This document shows, in pieces, positions 35,180-43,218 of a DNA stretch of 64,000 nt. Each line of letters starts with the position of its first letter. Positions within the stretch are counted from its first letter, which is position 1. This stretch comes from Leucobacter luti. GTDB lineage: Bacteria > Actinomycetota > Actinomycetes > Actinomycetales > Microbacteriaceae. Under the pieces are notes generated by a model that was given only the letters and a program-made list of their open reading frames with translations, did not search any database and was not told the DNA's origin. The stretch lies in NCBI RefSeq assembly GCF_004217175.1, contig NZ_SHKI01000006.1, forward strand, positions 396,043 to 460,042, read 5' to 3'. A program made the translations under genes and the position numbers.

Positions 35180-37219
35180 TCAGCGCACGCCACGCAGTGT
35201 CAGCGTAACGACGGTAAAGGAACTCCCGGTCCGCGGTGCAAACACTGCCGGTGCGGCGCTCGACTCTGCCGCGGGTGCGGGGCTCGACGGCTCGGGCAGG
35301 GGCTCGGTGGGGTCGTCCGTCCCGGGTTCGGGCTCGTCAGTGCCGGGGGTGGGCTCCTCCGGTGTGGGCGTGGGCTCCTCGGGGGCGGGGTCGGTGGGTG
35401 TCTCGGGCAGCGCTGGCTCGGTTGGCGGTACCGTCGTCGGCTCCGGAGCCTCGGTCGGCTCAGTGGTGGGAGTCGGCGGCCGCACCGAGTTGGTCTCCGC
35501 ACGCGCCTTCGTGTTCGGGATGAAAACGACGCCCGAGCCCCGCGCCTGTTTCGCCACGCCCTTCGAGAACGTCATGCGCACCGAGCCGTCCGAGTGCGTG
35601 GTCCGCTTCGACACGGGGACACCCCAGCTGCCCTTCGGCCCACCGGCCTTGTCGTACGCGGTCAGGAACGTACCGTTCCCCATGAAGATCTGCGAGGTCG
35701 CGCTTGTGAAGAAAAGCAGGCCCTTCTCCGTGTACCGGTAGCTCTGCTTGCCGACGGAGACCTCAGAGCCCAGGAAGTAGCCGAGTCGTGGGTGCCCGCC
35801 CAACGCCCGCCAGCGCGAAAGCTGCGGCTGGGTGACGATCGCGCTGCGCTTGCCCGAGACCATGAGCCACGCGCGTTGGAACCGCTGCACGCCCGAGCCG
35901 TCCTTTTGCATCGCCGCGGCGGCGATGGGGAAACCGAGCTTGCCATTCTGCCGCTGGAGCGTGTTCCAGGACGTGTGCATCCGAGTCGGGACGAACTGCA
36001 TGCCGATCGTGGAGTTGGGGAAGACTACTGTTCCGTTCTGGAACTTCTGAATTCGGTTCCCTGCCTGGACCGTACCGGTCGGACCCGCGGTCGTGAGGAA
36101 GCCCCACCGCCCCTTCGCGCCGTTGGCTTCGAGGTACGCGGTGGTGAAGGAGCTCGCGGTTGAGACGCCGTACACCTGCTTGCTGGCGTTCGAGTAGGTG
36201 ATGATGCCGCGCTCGAAGCGCCACTGCGCCCCGCCGCCGTTCTGCGTGACCTTCTCAGGGGCCGTGGTGAGTGGGGCGCCGTACCCCGGGCGGCTGCGGT
36301 AGAGGTCCCGCACCTTTGTGAACGCGACCGACTCACCCTGCGTGGTGCCGAACCACGTCTTCCAGAAATTGTGGAAGTTTCGATTGCCGTAGCTCGAGCA
36401 GGAGTTGCCGGTGCCCCAGCCTGCGTTCAGGGCCGCCTGGTTCGGGCGGTAGGGGGTATAGATGTAGAGCGCCGCCGTAGCGTAGTTCGAGATGTACACC
36501 TGCGAGGTGCCGCACGAAGCGCTGGGGTGCCACAGTATGGTGTTCGTGGTAAACGGGAGGTAGTTGTAGCGCTCGGGGTAGGCCCGGTACACCTTGAGCT
36601 GCCACGCTGCCCGGTAGACCTGCTGCGCGAAGCCGGTCTGGCTGGGGTCGCACTGCGCCGAGTTGTTCGGTCCGGAGTCCGGGCAGGCGTAGCCCATCGC
36701 CCGGTCAAACTGCCGGACCGTCGGCCAGGTATCTGTGACGAGACTCTGCTCCTTCTCAAGCATCACGAGCAGTGTCTTCTGGCTGATGCCGCAGGCACGG
36801 CCGACCTTTGCGATGATGCTCGCGGCCGACTCGCTCGCTGATCCAGCGTATGCCTTGCAGAATGCGTTCGCCGTGCGGGACTGCGAGCGGAACGTCGCGG
36901 TGGTGAGGCACTTGCTCGCGACCTTCGTGGAACCCCAGGCCGTCCCCGCCTTCCGCCCGGTTGCCCCGATCGTGCACTTTCCGTCGGCAGTTGCGGCCAA
37001 TCGCTGGTTCAGGAAGGTCTGCACCTGCCCGCTCGACATCGCGTTTCCGTCATAGAACTGCGTATCCGAAATGATCTGGCTCGGATTGAAATCGCTTGAC
37101 ACCGCAGCCTCGGCGGGAACCGCGCCGAGTGCTTCCCCGCCGATTCCGAACGCCACGCCAACGCAGAGCGCAATCGCGAGTAACTTGCGGGTACGGCGGC
37201 CCGTGCGTACGGAGTTCAC
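35180..37219 (-). CDS. Secreted LGFP-repeat protein with Pro/Thr/Glu-rich tail
   Basis: 679 residues. A signal peptide (basic MNSVRTGRRTRK, hydrophobic core, cleavage near VPAEAAV) leads to a cysteine-containing N-terminal domain (about 40-300). This domain has a possible enzymatic look (KTLLVMLEKEQSLV resembles a muramidase-type helix, unproven). Then come four or five LGFP-type repeats (about 310-590), each with G-x-x-L/P, W-x-x-L/F and an aromatic-G core, e.g. NGKLGFPIAAA, GWGxxS variants and YGxPxT. The tail of about 80 residues is repeats of Pro, Thr and Glu, a typical wall-spanning linker. GTG 37219 has AAGGGA 8 bases upstream. LGFP repeats are thought to anchor proteins to wall polysaccharide. 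A related repeat occurs in the ATPase encoded just upstream. Confidence 0.82.
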   Translation of the reverse strand: MNSVRTGRRTRKLLAIALCVGVAFGIGGEALGAVPAEAAVSSDFNPSQIISDTQFYDGNAMSSGQVQTFLNQRLAATADGKCTIGATGRKAGTAWGSTKVASKCLTTATFRSQSRTANAFCKAYAGSASESAASIIAKVGRACGISQKTLLVMLEKEQSLVTDTWPTVRQFDRAMGYACPDSGPNNSAQCDPSQTGFAQQVYRAAWQLKVYRAYPERYNYLPFTTNTILWHPSASCGTSQVYISNYATAALYIYTPYRPNQAALNAGWGTGNSCSSYGNRNFHNFWKTWFGTTQGESVAFTKVRDLYRSRPGYGAPLTTAPEKVTQNGGGAQWRFERGIITYSNASKQVYGVSTASSFTTAYLEANGAKGRWGFLTTAGPTGTVQAGNRIQKFQNGTVVFPNSTIGMQFVPTRMHTSWNTLQRQNGKLGFPIAAAAMQKDGSGVQRFQRAWLMVSGKRSAIVTQPQLSRWRALGGHPRLGYFLGSEVSVGKQSYRYTEKGLLFFTSATSQIFMGNGTFLTAYDKAGGPKGSWGVPVSKRTTHSDGSVRMTFSKGVAKQARGSGVVFIPNTKARAETNSVRPPTPTTEPTEAPEPTTVPPTEPALPETPTDPAPEEPTPTPEEPTPGTDEPEPGTDDPTEPLPEPSSPAPAAESSAAPAVFAPRTGSSFTVVTLTLRGVR

Positions 37220-37271
37220 TCGTGGGTCCCTTCACTGAAAACGCGGCGTCTTCTCCTGGAACACTACCCGG

Positions 37272-38465
37272 TCATGCAGCCGGGAGCGGTCCCGCGGTGT
37301 CCTCAGTGTCGTCAGTTGGCGCGAACGCTACCTCTTCGTCCCCGTGGAAACTGGCGACTCCGTGCTGGAACCGCAGCGTGCGCGGCCCGCCGTCAGCGGG
37401 GACTGTGCTGTGACCCGCGAGGAACCCCCAGGGGCCGCTCGGTCCGCCCGCTGCCTCGTAGGCGCGCAGGAACGCCCCGCTGCGGAGACCGTACGTGTGC
37501 TTGAGCGCGAACGACGTCGTAATGATGCCCTTGCTGCGCATTTGCACCAGGCCGCCGCCGTTCTCTTCGACCGGCGTGGGGTCGCTCAGTGGAGTGCCGT
37601 ACTTTCCCGGGTGCTCCGCAACGAACGCGCCAAACGAGGCGTGTGGGGAGAACTCGGGCTTTGCGCTCTTGCTGCGTGCCTTCTGTTTCGTCGCCGGCTT
37701 GGGATTGGCGGACATCGCAGCGACTGCCTCGTGAATCGGTCCGTCAAAGACGATCTTGCCGTGCTCAAGCACCACGCCGCGTTCGCACAGCTGCTTGACC
37801 TGGCTCGCGGAGTGGCTGACCACAAACATGGTCTTTCCCTCTTTGCGCATGAGCTGCATGCGTTCAGCGCACTTCGCGCGGAACGCGGCGTCGCCCACCG
37901 ACAGAATCTCATCGACGAGGAGCACGTCGAGTTCGGTGTGCACGGCCACCGAGAACCCCAGGCGCGAGTACATGCCGGACGAGTAATGCTTCACCTCGGT
38001 GTCGATGAAGTCGCCGATCTCGGAAAACTCTAAGATGTCGTCGAAGCGCGCATCGGTCTCAGCCTTCGACATGCCGAGGATCGCTGCATTGAGGTAGACG
38101 TTGTCGCGGCCCGTGAGGTTCGGGTTGAAGCCCGCGCCCACCTCGAGGAGTCCCGCAACGCGGCCCCGCGTTCGGATCCAGCCCGCATCGGGGCGCATCA
38201 CGCCCGAGAGCAGCTTCAGCGTCGTTGACTTCCCTGAACCGTTGCGTCCGAGCAGCGCGATCGACTGTCCCTCGGGCACCTCGAGCGACAGGCCGTCGAT
38301 CGCGTTGAACTGCGACGAAAGCTGCTTGCGCTGCATCGCCGCCACGATCGTCTCCTTGAAGGAGTTTGCGTGCTTGAGAGTGAATGTTTTACGGACATCA
38401 CTGATGACGATCGCGGGCTTGGTGTCCGCGGTGTCGTGACTGGTGGGGTCAGAGGTGCTGGGCAA
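37272..38465 (-). CDS. Wzt/TagH-type polysaccharide ABC exporter ATPase with LGFP-like C-terminal domain
   Basis: 397 residues. Residues 1-250 are the ATPase: Walker A GRNGSGKST at 73-81, the family-specific ELLEVG-like GLLEVGAGFNP, signature YSSGM at 161-165, Walker B VLLVDE at 181-186, and SHS at 217-219. After a basic linker (about 255-272) comes an extra 110-residue module (YGTPLSDPT, ENGGG, KGIITT, HTYGL, GPWGFLAG) that matches the repeats of the secreted LGFP protein next door. No membrane helix precedes it, so it should be cytoplasmic. In Wzt proteins the C-terminal domain selects the glycan cargo. The start is TTG 38465 with GGAGGGG 5-7 bases upstream; it overlaps the permease stop by 17 bases. 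Confidence 0.9.
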   Translation of the reverse strand: MPSTSDPTSHDTADTKPAIVISDVRKTFTLKHANSFKETIVAAMQRKQLSSQFNAIDGLSLEVPEGQSIALLGRNGSGKSTTLKLLSGVMRPDAGWIRTRGRVAGLLEVGAGFNPNLTGRDNVYLNAAILGMSKAETDARFDDILEFSEIGDFIDTEVKHYSSGMYSRLGFSVAVHTELDVLLVDEILSVGDAAFRAKCAERMQLMRKEGKTMFVVSHSASQVKQLCERGVVLEHGKIVFDGPIHEAVAAMSANPKPATKQKARSKSAKPEFSPHASFGAFVAEHPGKYGTPLSDPTPVEENGGGLVQMRSKGIITTSFALKHTYGLRSGAFLRAYEAAGGPSGPWGFLAGHSTVPADGGPRTLRFQHGVASFHGDEEVAFAPTDDTEDTAGPLPAA

Positions 38466-39315
38466 AAGTCCCCTCCATCTTTCGGAACGTCAGCTGCCCA
38501 ACGAGGAGCGTGCCGAGTGCGATTGCGAGCCCGATAGCCGCGTTGAGCATGAGGTGCTCTGGCCGTGGGCTGTCTGGGGCGAGCGGGAGCCAGAATACGT
38601 TGTGGAACAGCTCGACCGCCGCGGTGACAGGGTTCACCATGTAGACGTGGTAGACCCAGGCCGGGGCGCGCTCAAGGATCAGGTGCGATGCGTACAGCAC
38701 GGGCGAGGCCCAGGTGGCGAACATGAGGATGAGATCAACGACGTTTCGCGCGTCGCGATACGCGACGTTGATCGCGCCGAAGAACAGGCCAAGCCCGAGC
38801 GAGAAGATCAGCACGAGAGCCAGCGCGAACACGAACGAGAGCAGCGACATCCAGCTCACGGTCCACCCGAGGAACAGCGCAACGACCAGGAGCACCCCCA
38901 CCTGCGGCAAGAAGTGCACGAATGCGGAGCTCAGCGCAGCGACGGGGAAGAGCTCTCTCGGGAGGTAGATCTTCTTGACGAGCGCGGAGTTGTCGACGAT
39001 CGCGTTCGTGGTGTTTCTGAGCGCTTCGCTGAAGAGGTTCACTGTGATGATGCCGGCGAACAGGTAGATGGGGAAGTACTCCATGCCCCGGTCGGCTCCC
39101 AGGAGCACGCCGATCACCAGGTAGTACATCAGGAACTGAGCCGCGGGACGAACGTAGGACCAGGCCCATCCAAGTACCGATCCGTAGTACCGCGTTGCAA
39201 CGCCCTTCTTGAGAAGGAGCGACAACAGGTACCGGTGACGGAACACGTCAAAGAGACCGCGGCTCTTGCCCGGAGTCTCAAACTCGGGGTCAGTCAGTGC
39301 TGCTTGATATACCAC
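38449..39315 (-). CDS. Wzm/TagG-type polysaccharide ABC exporter permease
   Basis: 288 residues with six predicted membrane helices, the ABC2-type layout of O-antigen and teichoic-acid exporters. The N-terminal cytoplasmic part has LLLKKGVATRYYGSVLGWAW (a permease-family hallmark), and VVDLILMFATWASPVLY and PVTAAVELF lie in later helices. With the adjacent ATPase it should move lipid-linked polymer across the membrane. GTG 39315 is preferred because typical family sequence begins about 15 residues later. It has no Shine-Dalgarno, but TAGACT lies 8 bases upstream (that box also contains the stop codon of the preceding gene). It could equally be read through from the upstream acyltransferase gene 11 bases away. 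Confidence 0.9.
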   Translation of the reverse strand: MVYQAALTDPEFETPGKSRGLFDVFRHRYLLSLLLKKGVATRYYGSVLGWAWSYVRPAAQFLMYYLVIGVLLGADRGMEYFPIYLFAGIITVNLFSEALRNTTNAIVDNSALVKKIYLPRELFPVAALSSAFVHFLPQVGVLLVVALFLGWTVSWMSLLSFVFALALVLIFSLGLGLFFGAINVAYRDARNVVDLILMFATWASPVLYASHLILERAPAWVYHVYMVNPVTAAVELFHNVFWLPLAPDSPRPEHLMLNAAIGLAIALGTLLVGQLTFRKMEGTFAQHL

Positions 39316-39326
39316 GACGGGACAGT

Positions 39327-40079
39327 CTACTTCTCTTTGCTGTGGGAGAGAGGAACGCTGGGAGCCACCGCTCGGACCCCCTCGTGTGCACGCCACTCGG
39401 AGATGATGTCCCCGAGCGGGCGCAGCTCCGAGGGGATCTCGGTGTCTTCAACGAACATCTCACCCGCGGCATAGTGCTCAAGCAGCGCGAGCGCGACCGT
39501 GGGGCTGAACCCCGCCCGCTCGAGTCCCACCGCGTTGACTCCCGTGAGCCGGGGCGGTGTGCCGTACACCTTCGCGAACGGGGGCACATCGCGGGTGACT
39601 GGCGTTCCCATGCCGACCATCGCCCCGGCGCCGACGATCCTGCGCTGGTGGACCACCGCGTTCATGCCGATGTTCACGCGGTCGCCGATCACGCAGTGCC
39701 CGCCGACAGATACTCCTGCTGAGACGGTCGCATCGGCGCCCAGCAGCACGTCGTGCGCGAGGTACGCTCGGGTGAGTACCCAGCTGCGTGGCCCCACCGT
39801 GGTCTCGCGGTAGGTGCCCTGATGGATCACGGCGCTCTCGCGGATCACAGCGCCCGCGCCAATCCGCACACCCGCGTGGTCGAGGTCGCCCGTCCATGCA
39901 GTGTTCTGGCGCAGGCTCGACATCTCCGGGGGTGCGCCGATCTGGGCCCCCGGCCCGATCCAGGCGTCGTCCTCGATCACGCAGGGGCCGAGGATCACGG
40001 CACCTGGGCCAACGGACACGTTTGCGCCGAGGGACACGCCGTCGCCGATGAACGCCTGCGGACTGATCTGGTCAGACAT
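39327..40079 (-). CDS. LpxA-like left-handed beta-helix acyltransferase
   Basis: 250 residues. Hexapeptide repeats of the [LIV]GxxxxI/V type run from residue 10 to about 170 (VSVGPGAVILGPCVIEDDAW, RIGAGAVIRESAVIHQGT). They are followed by a helical C-terminus containing TGVNAVGLERAGFSPTVALALLEHY, the part that resembles LpxA. LpxA acylates UDP-GlcNAc in lipid A synthesis. In a Gram-positive organism the protein is more likely a UDP-amino-sugar N-acetyltransferase acting on a nucleotide sugar for this polymer, perhaps the product of the aminotransferase at 43219 (inference). ATG 40079 has AAGGAG 5 bases upstream. Confidence 0.8.
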   Translation of the reverse strand: MSDQISPQAFIGDGVSLGANVSVGPGAVILGPCVIEDDAWIGPGAQIGAPPEMSSLRQNTAWTGDLDHAGVRIGAGAVIRESAVIHQGTYRETTVGPRSWVLTRAYLAHDVLLGADATVSAGVSVGGHCVIGDRVNIGMNAVVHQRRIVGAGAMVGMGTPVTRDVPPFAKVYGTPPRLTGVNAVGLERAGFSPTVALALLEHYAAGEMFVEDTEIPSELRPLGDIISEWRAHEGVRAVAPSVPLSHSKEK

Positions 40080-40087
40080 GGAGCTCC

Positions 40088-42073
40088 TTAGCACCCGGTG
40101 ATCTGGTAGAGCACCGCGTCGCCCTCGCGGTCGATCTCGGTGAGAATGGGGGAGCGATCGAGGTGCTTCATCCGCTTGAATGGAACCCCGCGCTGCGCGG
40201 CGTCCTCGAAGATGTAGTCGGTCCCGAAATCGAGCACGAAGTGCACGTTGAGCTCGGCGGCGGACACGCATGCGTCGCCGGGAGCGGCGACCAGGGAATC
40301 GACGAGCGCGTACGCCCGCGGGTCGTACGCTCCGCTGCCGTGCGGGAAGAGGACCGCGCGGTCCGAGATCGCGTAGCTGAGCGAGCTGCCGTTGAGCGGG
40401 TTGTTCGCGATGACGTCGCCGGCGGGCACCTCTTCGTCAATTCGGTCGAGCAGCGCACGCTCGTCGTCGTCGAGGAGCATACCGAGCTTCGTGTTGTAGC
40501 TGGCCTTGACCGCCTGCATCGCTGAGAGCGAGCCCGCCTGGCCCGCAGCCAGCAGCAGGAGCACGGCAACGACTGCGAACACGCGCGAGGCGATCAGTGG
40601 CCGCGCTGAGCTGATGCGCGCGAGGCGGCGCAGGCCGGGGCGCAGCGCGACCCAGAGGGCAGATGCCCCGAGCACTGCGAGCGGGAGCGCGCCGAACGGC
40701 ACGAGCGACGCGAGGCGGCGCGGGTCGTTGTACCAGGGACCCACGATGGCGGTGCGCCAGTCGCTGGTGTGAAAGCCGTCGGCGACCAGGTAGAGCACCG
40801 CGAGCACGGCCGCGCTGCCGAGCACCCAGCGGAGGCTCCGGTGCCGCCACGCGAGGATCGCGCCGATGAGCACGATGAGCGCGACCGCCCACGCGTGCCC
40901 CTCAAGGTGGGGGGTGCCGCCGATGAGCTGGAGCGCCGCGCTGCGCGGGCCGTAGAAGCCCTGCCAGGCGTTATCGGTGCTGCGCCCGAGCACCCAGGCT
41001 GCGCCCACCGCGCCGACGAACGCCAGCGCGCCGAGGACCGCGCCGAAACGGCGCCACCAGAGCGGGAGCGGGGAGGCGGCGAGGAGGCCGGCGGCGTTGG
41101 GGACCGGGCGGGCCAGGAGCGCGCGCGCGGCAGCCCACAGCACCGGAACAGCGGCCCAGGCGAGCGCCGTGTGGATCGCGTTCGGGTGGGCGAGCACCGC
41201 CGCGCCCAGCGCGCCGAGAGTGAGGAGCCAGCGCGTTCCCGGAGCGAGGGCAAGCGCACGCCGCGCCGGTCCCAGATTGAGGAGCTGCAGCAGCCCCACG
41301 AGCAGGTACGGCAGCAGCGCGAGGGAGAGGATGTTCGGGTAGATCACACCGTAGCCAGCGAGGAACAGCGGGAAGTTTGGGAACGCGGCGCTCAGCACGC
41401 CAGCGATTACGGTGACGCGAGTGCTCGGCCCCGCGACCGCGCGGCCGAGGGCCACAGCGCCGATTGGCCAGATCACCGCGGAGACCGCGAGGAGCACCGC
41501 GTTGGTCGCGGCCGGGATCGACGCCCCGGTGAGCTGCACGACCAGGGCCACGAAACTGTGCCAGAGCGTCGGGTAGAACACCGGCGCACCCGGGGTGGTG
41601 AGCTCCATGGTGAATGGGGAGGCTGACCCCGAGTCGAGGAGGTAGCGCACCGTGTTGAGGTGGAAGTTCGCGTCGAAGGTCTGCGAGACCGCGTCGGGTG
41701 AGCGCAGACCGGCGGCGAGCGAAACCGCAATGACGGCGCCGCCGATCGCTGCCGCGCCGAGCCCGAGCCAGAGCTCGCCGCGCTGCGTGCGCCCCGCGCG
41801 CGGGGCGGCGGGAGCGCCGAGCCAGCGCCGCAGCAGGAACAGCGCCCCGGCGAGCACGAGGGCAAGGGCGAGTGCCGGCACGAGAGACCACGGGACGCCT
41901 GCGATGGGGGCCGCGATCGAGCTGAGCGCGAGCACGGCGAACGCGGCGGGGACCGCGACGAGCGGGATCGCGAAGCCGCGCAGGCGCAGGGCCAACGCGG
42001 CCGGGAGGCCGAGCAGCGCGATCACGAGCAGCGCGGCGGCTGCGGGCGCGACGAACGCGATCCAGGCGATCAC
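40088..42073 (-). CDS. Multi-spanning membrane protein, DUF6541-like (possible GT-C)
   Basis: 661 residues with about 14 hydrophobic segments in the first 500 and a soluble C-terminus of about 150 residues (DDDERALLDRIDEEVPAGDVIANNP onward) with no membrane segment. The layout and neighbours match the actinobacterial DUF6541 family, which resembles GT-C glycosyltransferases that use polyprenyl-phosphate sugars. The FDANFHLNTVRYLLDSG loop after the early helices may hold the acidic active site expected of GT-C enzymes. The start is GTG 42073, overlapping the DUF2304 stop by four bases (GTGA), and the next gene begins 8 bases after its stop. It probably takes the lipid-linked sugar made by the GT2 enzyme at 42464 and adds it to an extracytoplasmic acceptor (inference). 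Confidence 0.75.
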   Translation of the reverse strand: MIAWIAFVAPAAAALLVIALLGLPAALALRLRGFAIPLVAVPAAFAVLALSSIAAPIAGVPWSLVPALALALVLAGALFLLRRWLGAPAAPRAGRTQRGELWLGLGAAAIGGAVIAVSLAAGLRSPDAVSQTFDANFHLNTVRYLLDSGSASPFTMELTTPGAPVFYPTLWHSFVALVVQLTGASIPAATNAVLLAVSAVIWPIGAVALGRAVAGPSTRVTVIAGVLSAAFPNFPLFLAGYGVIYPNILSLALLPYLLVGLLQLLNLGPARRALALAPGTRWLLTLGALGAAVLAHPNAIHTALAWAAVPVLWAAARALLARPVPNAAGLLAASPLPLWWRRFGAVLGALAFVGAVGAAWVLGRSTDNAWQGFYGPRSAALQLIGGTPHLEGHAWAVALIVLIGAILAWRHRSLRWVLGSAAVLAVLYLVADGFHTSDWRTAIVGPWYNDPRRLASLVPFGALPLAVLGASALWVALRPGLRRLARISSARPLIASRVFAVVAVLLLLAAGQAGSLSAMQAVKASYNTKLGMLLDDDERALLDRIDEEVPAGDVIANNPLNGSSLSYAISDRAVLFPHGSGAYDPRAYALVDSLVAAPGDACVSAAELNVHFVLDFGTDYIFEDAAQRGVPFKRMKHLDRSPILTEIDREGDAVLYQITGC

Positions 42074-42453
42074 TGGGCGCTCGTCCCCTCGGCATCGGCC
42101 GGGGGCGTGCCGTGACGCTGCTCGGAGATTCGGGCCTCCATGAGCGCGACGGCGCGCGCGAGCTCGGTGACCCGGGCGTCGCTGCGTGCCTTCGCCCGCA
42201 CGGTCGCGGTGGCGAACACCAGCATTGCAACGATGAAGAGGTAGAGCAGCAGGTCGGTGCCGCGCCCGATCCCGAAGAAGTTTGCGACGGCGGTGAGCAC
42301 GCCGGGGAACACGATGGCGAACACCGCGGCGGCCACGAACACGATCGCGAAGATCCGCTTGAGCGCGAGCGAGCGCTCGCCGGGCAAGAACTTGACGGCG
42401 AGGGTCGCGGCGACGATAACCGCCGCGATGAGCAGGAACTGGAAGAGGGTCAT
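42070..42453 (-). CDS. DUF2304-family small membrane protein
   Basis: 127 residues with three hydrophobic helices (about 5-23, 34-57, 68-86) and a cytoplasmic tail with a short coiled-coil-like helix (DARVTELARAVALMEARI). DUF2304 proteins are regularly encoded beside polyprenyl-phosphate GT2 enzymes and may anchor or partner them. Here it lies 10 bases after such a GT2 gene and overlaps the DUF6541-like gene by four bases. No good Shine-Dalgarno precedes ATG 42453, so it may depend on coupling to the gene before it. Confidence 0.82.
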   Translation of the reverse strand: MTLFQFLLIAAVIVAATLAVKFLPGERSLALKRIFAIVFVAAAVFAIVFPGVLTAVANFFGIGRGTDLLLYLFIVAMLVFATATVRAKARSDARVTELARAVALMEARISEQRHGTPPADAEGTSAQ

Positions 42454-42463
42454 GATTGGCTCA

Positions 42464-43159
42464 CTACCGAATGATCAGATCGACGAGGATGTTCACAGAA
42501 TTGAGGAGCGACTGCCCCTTCGCCTTCGAGTAGTCGGAGTAGATAACCTCGACGGGGTGCTCGGCGTAGGGCAGCCCGGTGCGGCCGAGCTGCACCACGA
42601 TCTCCGTGCCGTGCGCCATCCGATCCTGCCGGAGCTTGATGCGCCGCAGCGCGTCGCCGCGGATCACGCGGAGACCGTTGTGGGCGTCGGTGAGGCGAGT
42701 GCGCGTGGTGAGGTTGGTGACCGCGACGGCGGTCTTCAGCACGATCTTCTTCAGAATGCCGGGATTGGTGCGGTCGTCGAGGAAGCGGGAACCGAAGACG
42801 ATCGCGAGATCCTCGTCGCGCGCGCGCCGCAGCATTGCCACCGCGTCCTCGACGCGGTGCTGCCCGTCGGCGTCGAATGTGACGACGTAGCGTGCCCCGC
42901 GCTCGAGCGCGTACTCGAAGCCGGTCTGCAGCGCGGCGCCCTGCCCCAGGTTGATGGGGTGCGTCACGAGATGGGCGCCGGCGCGGCGCGCGATCTCGCC
43001 GGAGCCGTCGCGCGATCCGTCGTCGATGCACACGACCTGCGCGAACTCGGGCAGCAGTCCGCGCACCACGTCGCCGATCACGGTCGCCTCGTTGTAGAGG
43101 GGGATCACGACCCAGGTGTCGACAGCAGTAGCGGGCGCTGCCGCTGATTCAAAGGTCAT
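42464..43159 (-). CDS. Polyprenyl-phosphate hexosyltransferase-like GT2 (DPM1 type)
   Basis: 231 residues: WVVIPLYNEATVIGDVV, IDDGSRDGS, NLGQGAALQTGFEYAL and the metal motif TFDADGQH near residue 95, then FGSRFLDDRTNPGI and a typical end (YSDYSKAKGQSLLNSVNIL). It is the single-domain size of dolichol- or polyprenyl-phosphate mannosyl/glucosyltransferases without C-terminal helices. It likely charges decaprenyl-phosphate with a hexose for the DUF6541-like enzyme encoded two genes on. ATG 43159 has no Shine-Dalgarno; CAGAAT 6 bases upstream is an imperfect -10, so it could be leaderless. Confidence 0.87.
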   Translation of the reverse strand: MTFESAAAPATAVDTWVVIPLYNEATVIGDVVRGLLPEFAQVVCIDDGSRDGSGEIARRAGAHLVTHPINLGQGAALQTGFEYALERGARYVVTFDADGQHRVEDAVAMLRRARDEDLAIVFGSRFLDDRTNPGILKKIVLKTAVAVTNLTTRTRLTDAHNGLRVIRGDALRRIKLRQDRMAHGTEIVVQLGRTGLPYAEHPVEVIYSDYSKAKGQSLLNSVNILVDLIIR

Positions 43160-43175
43160 ACGGGTATTCTGACAG

Positions 43176-43214
43176 ATGAAACGATGGGCATTCCCGTGCC
43201 CGCGAAAGGTGTGA
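43176..43214 (+). CDS. Possible 12-codon leader ORF
   Basis: ATG 43176 opens MKRWAFPCPRKV and stops 4 bases before the aminotransferase ATG. It starts 5 bases after a TATTCT box (43165-43170), slightly closer than the other leaderless candidates here. The end of this reading frame covers the aminotransferase ribosome-binding site. Evidence is positional only. Confidence 0.3.
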   Translation: MKRWAFPCPRKV

Positions 43215-43218
43215 ATAG

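Noticed and set aside
40769..41626. Plus-strand frame inside the DUF6541-like gene
   Set aside because: Charge-rich and repetitive; the opposite strand shows regular membrane helices.
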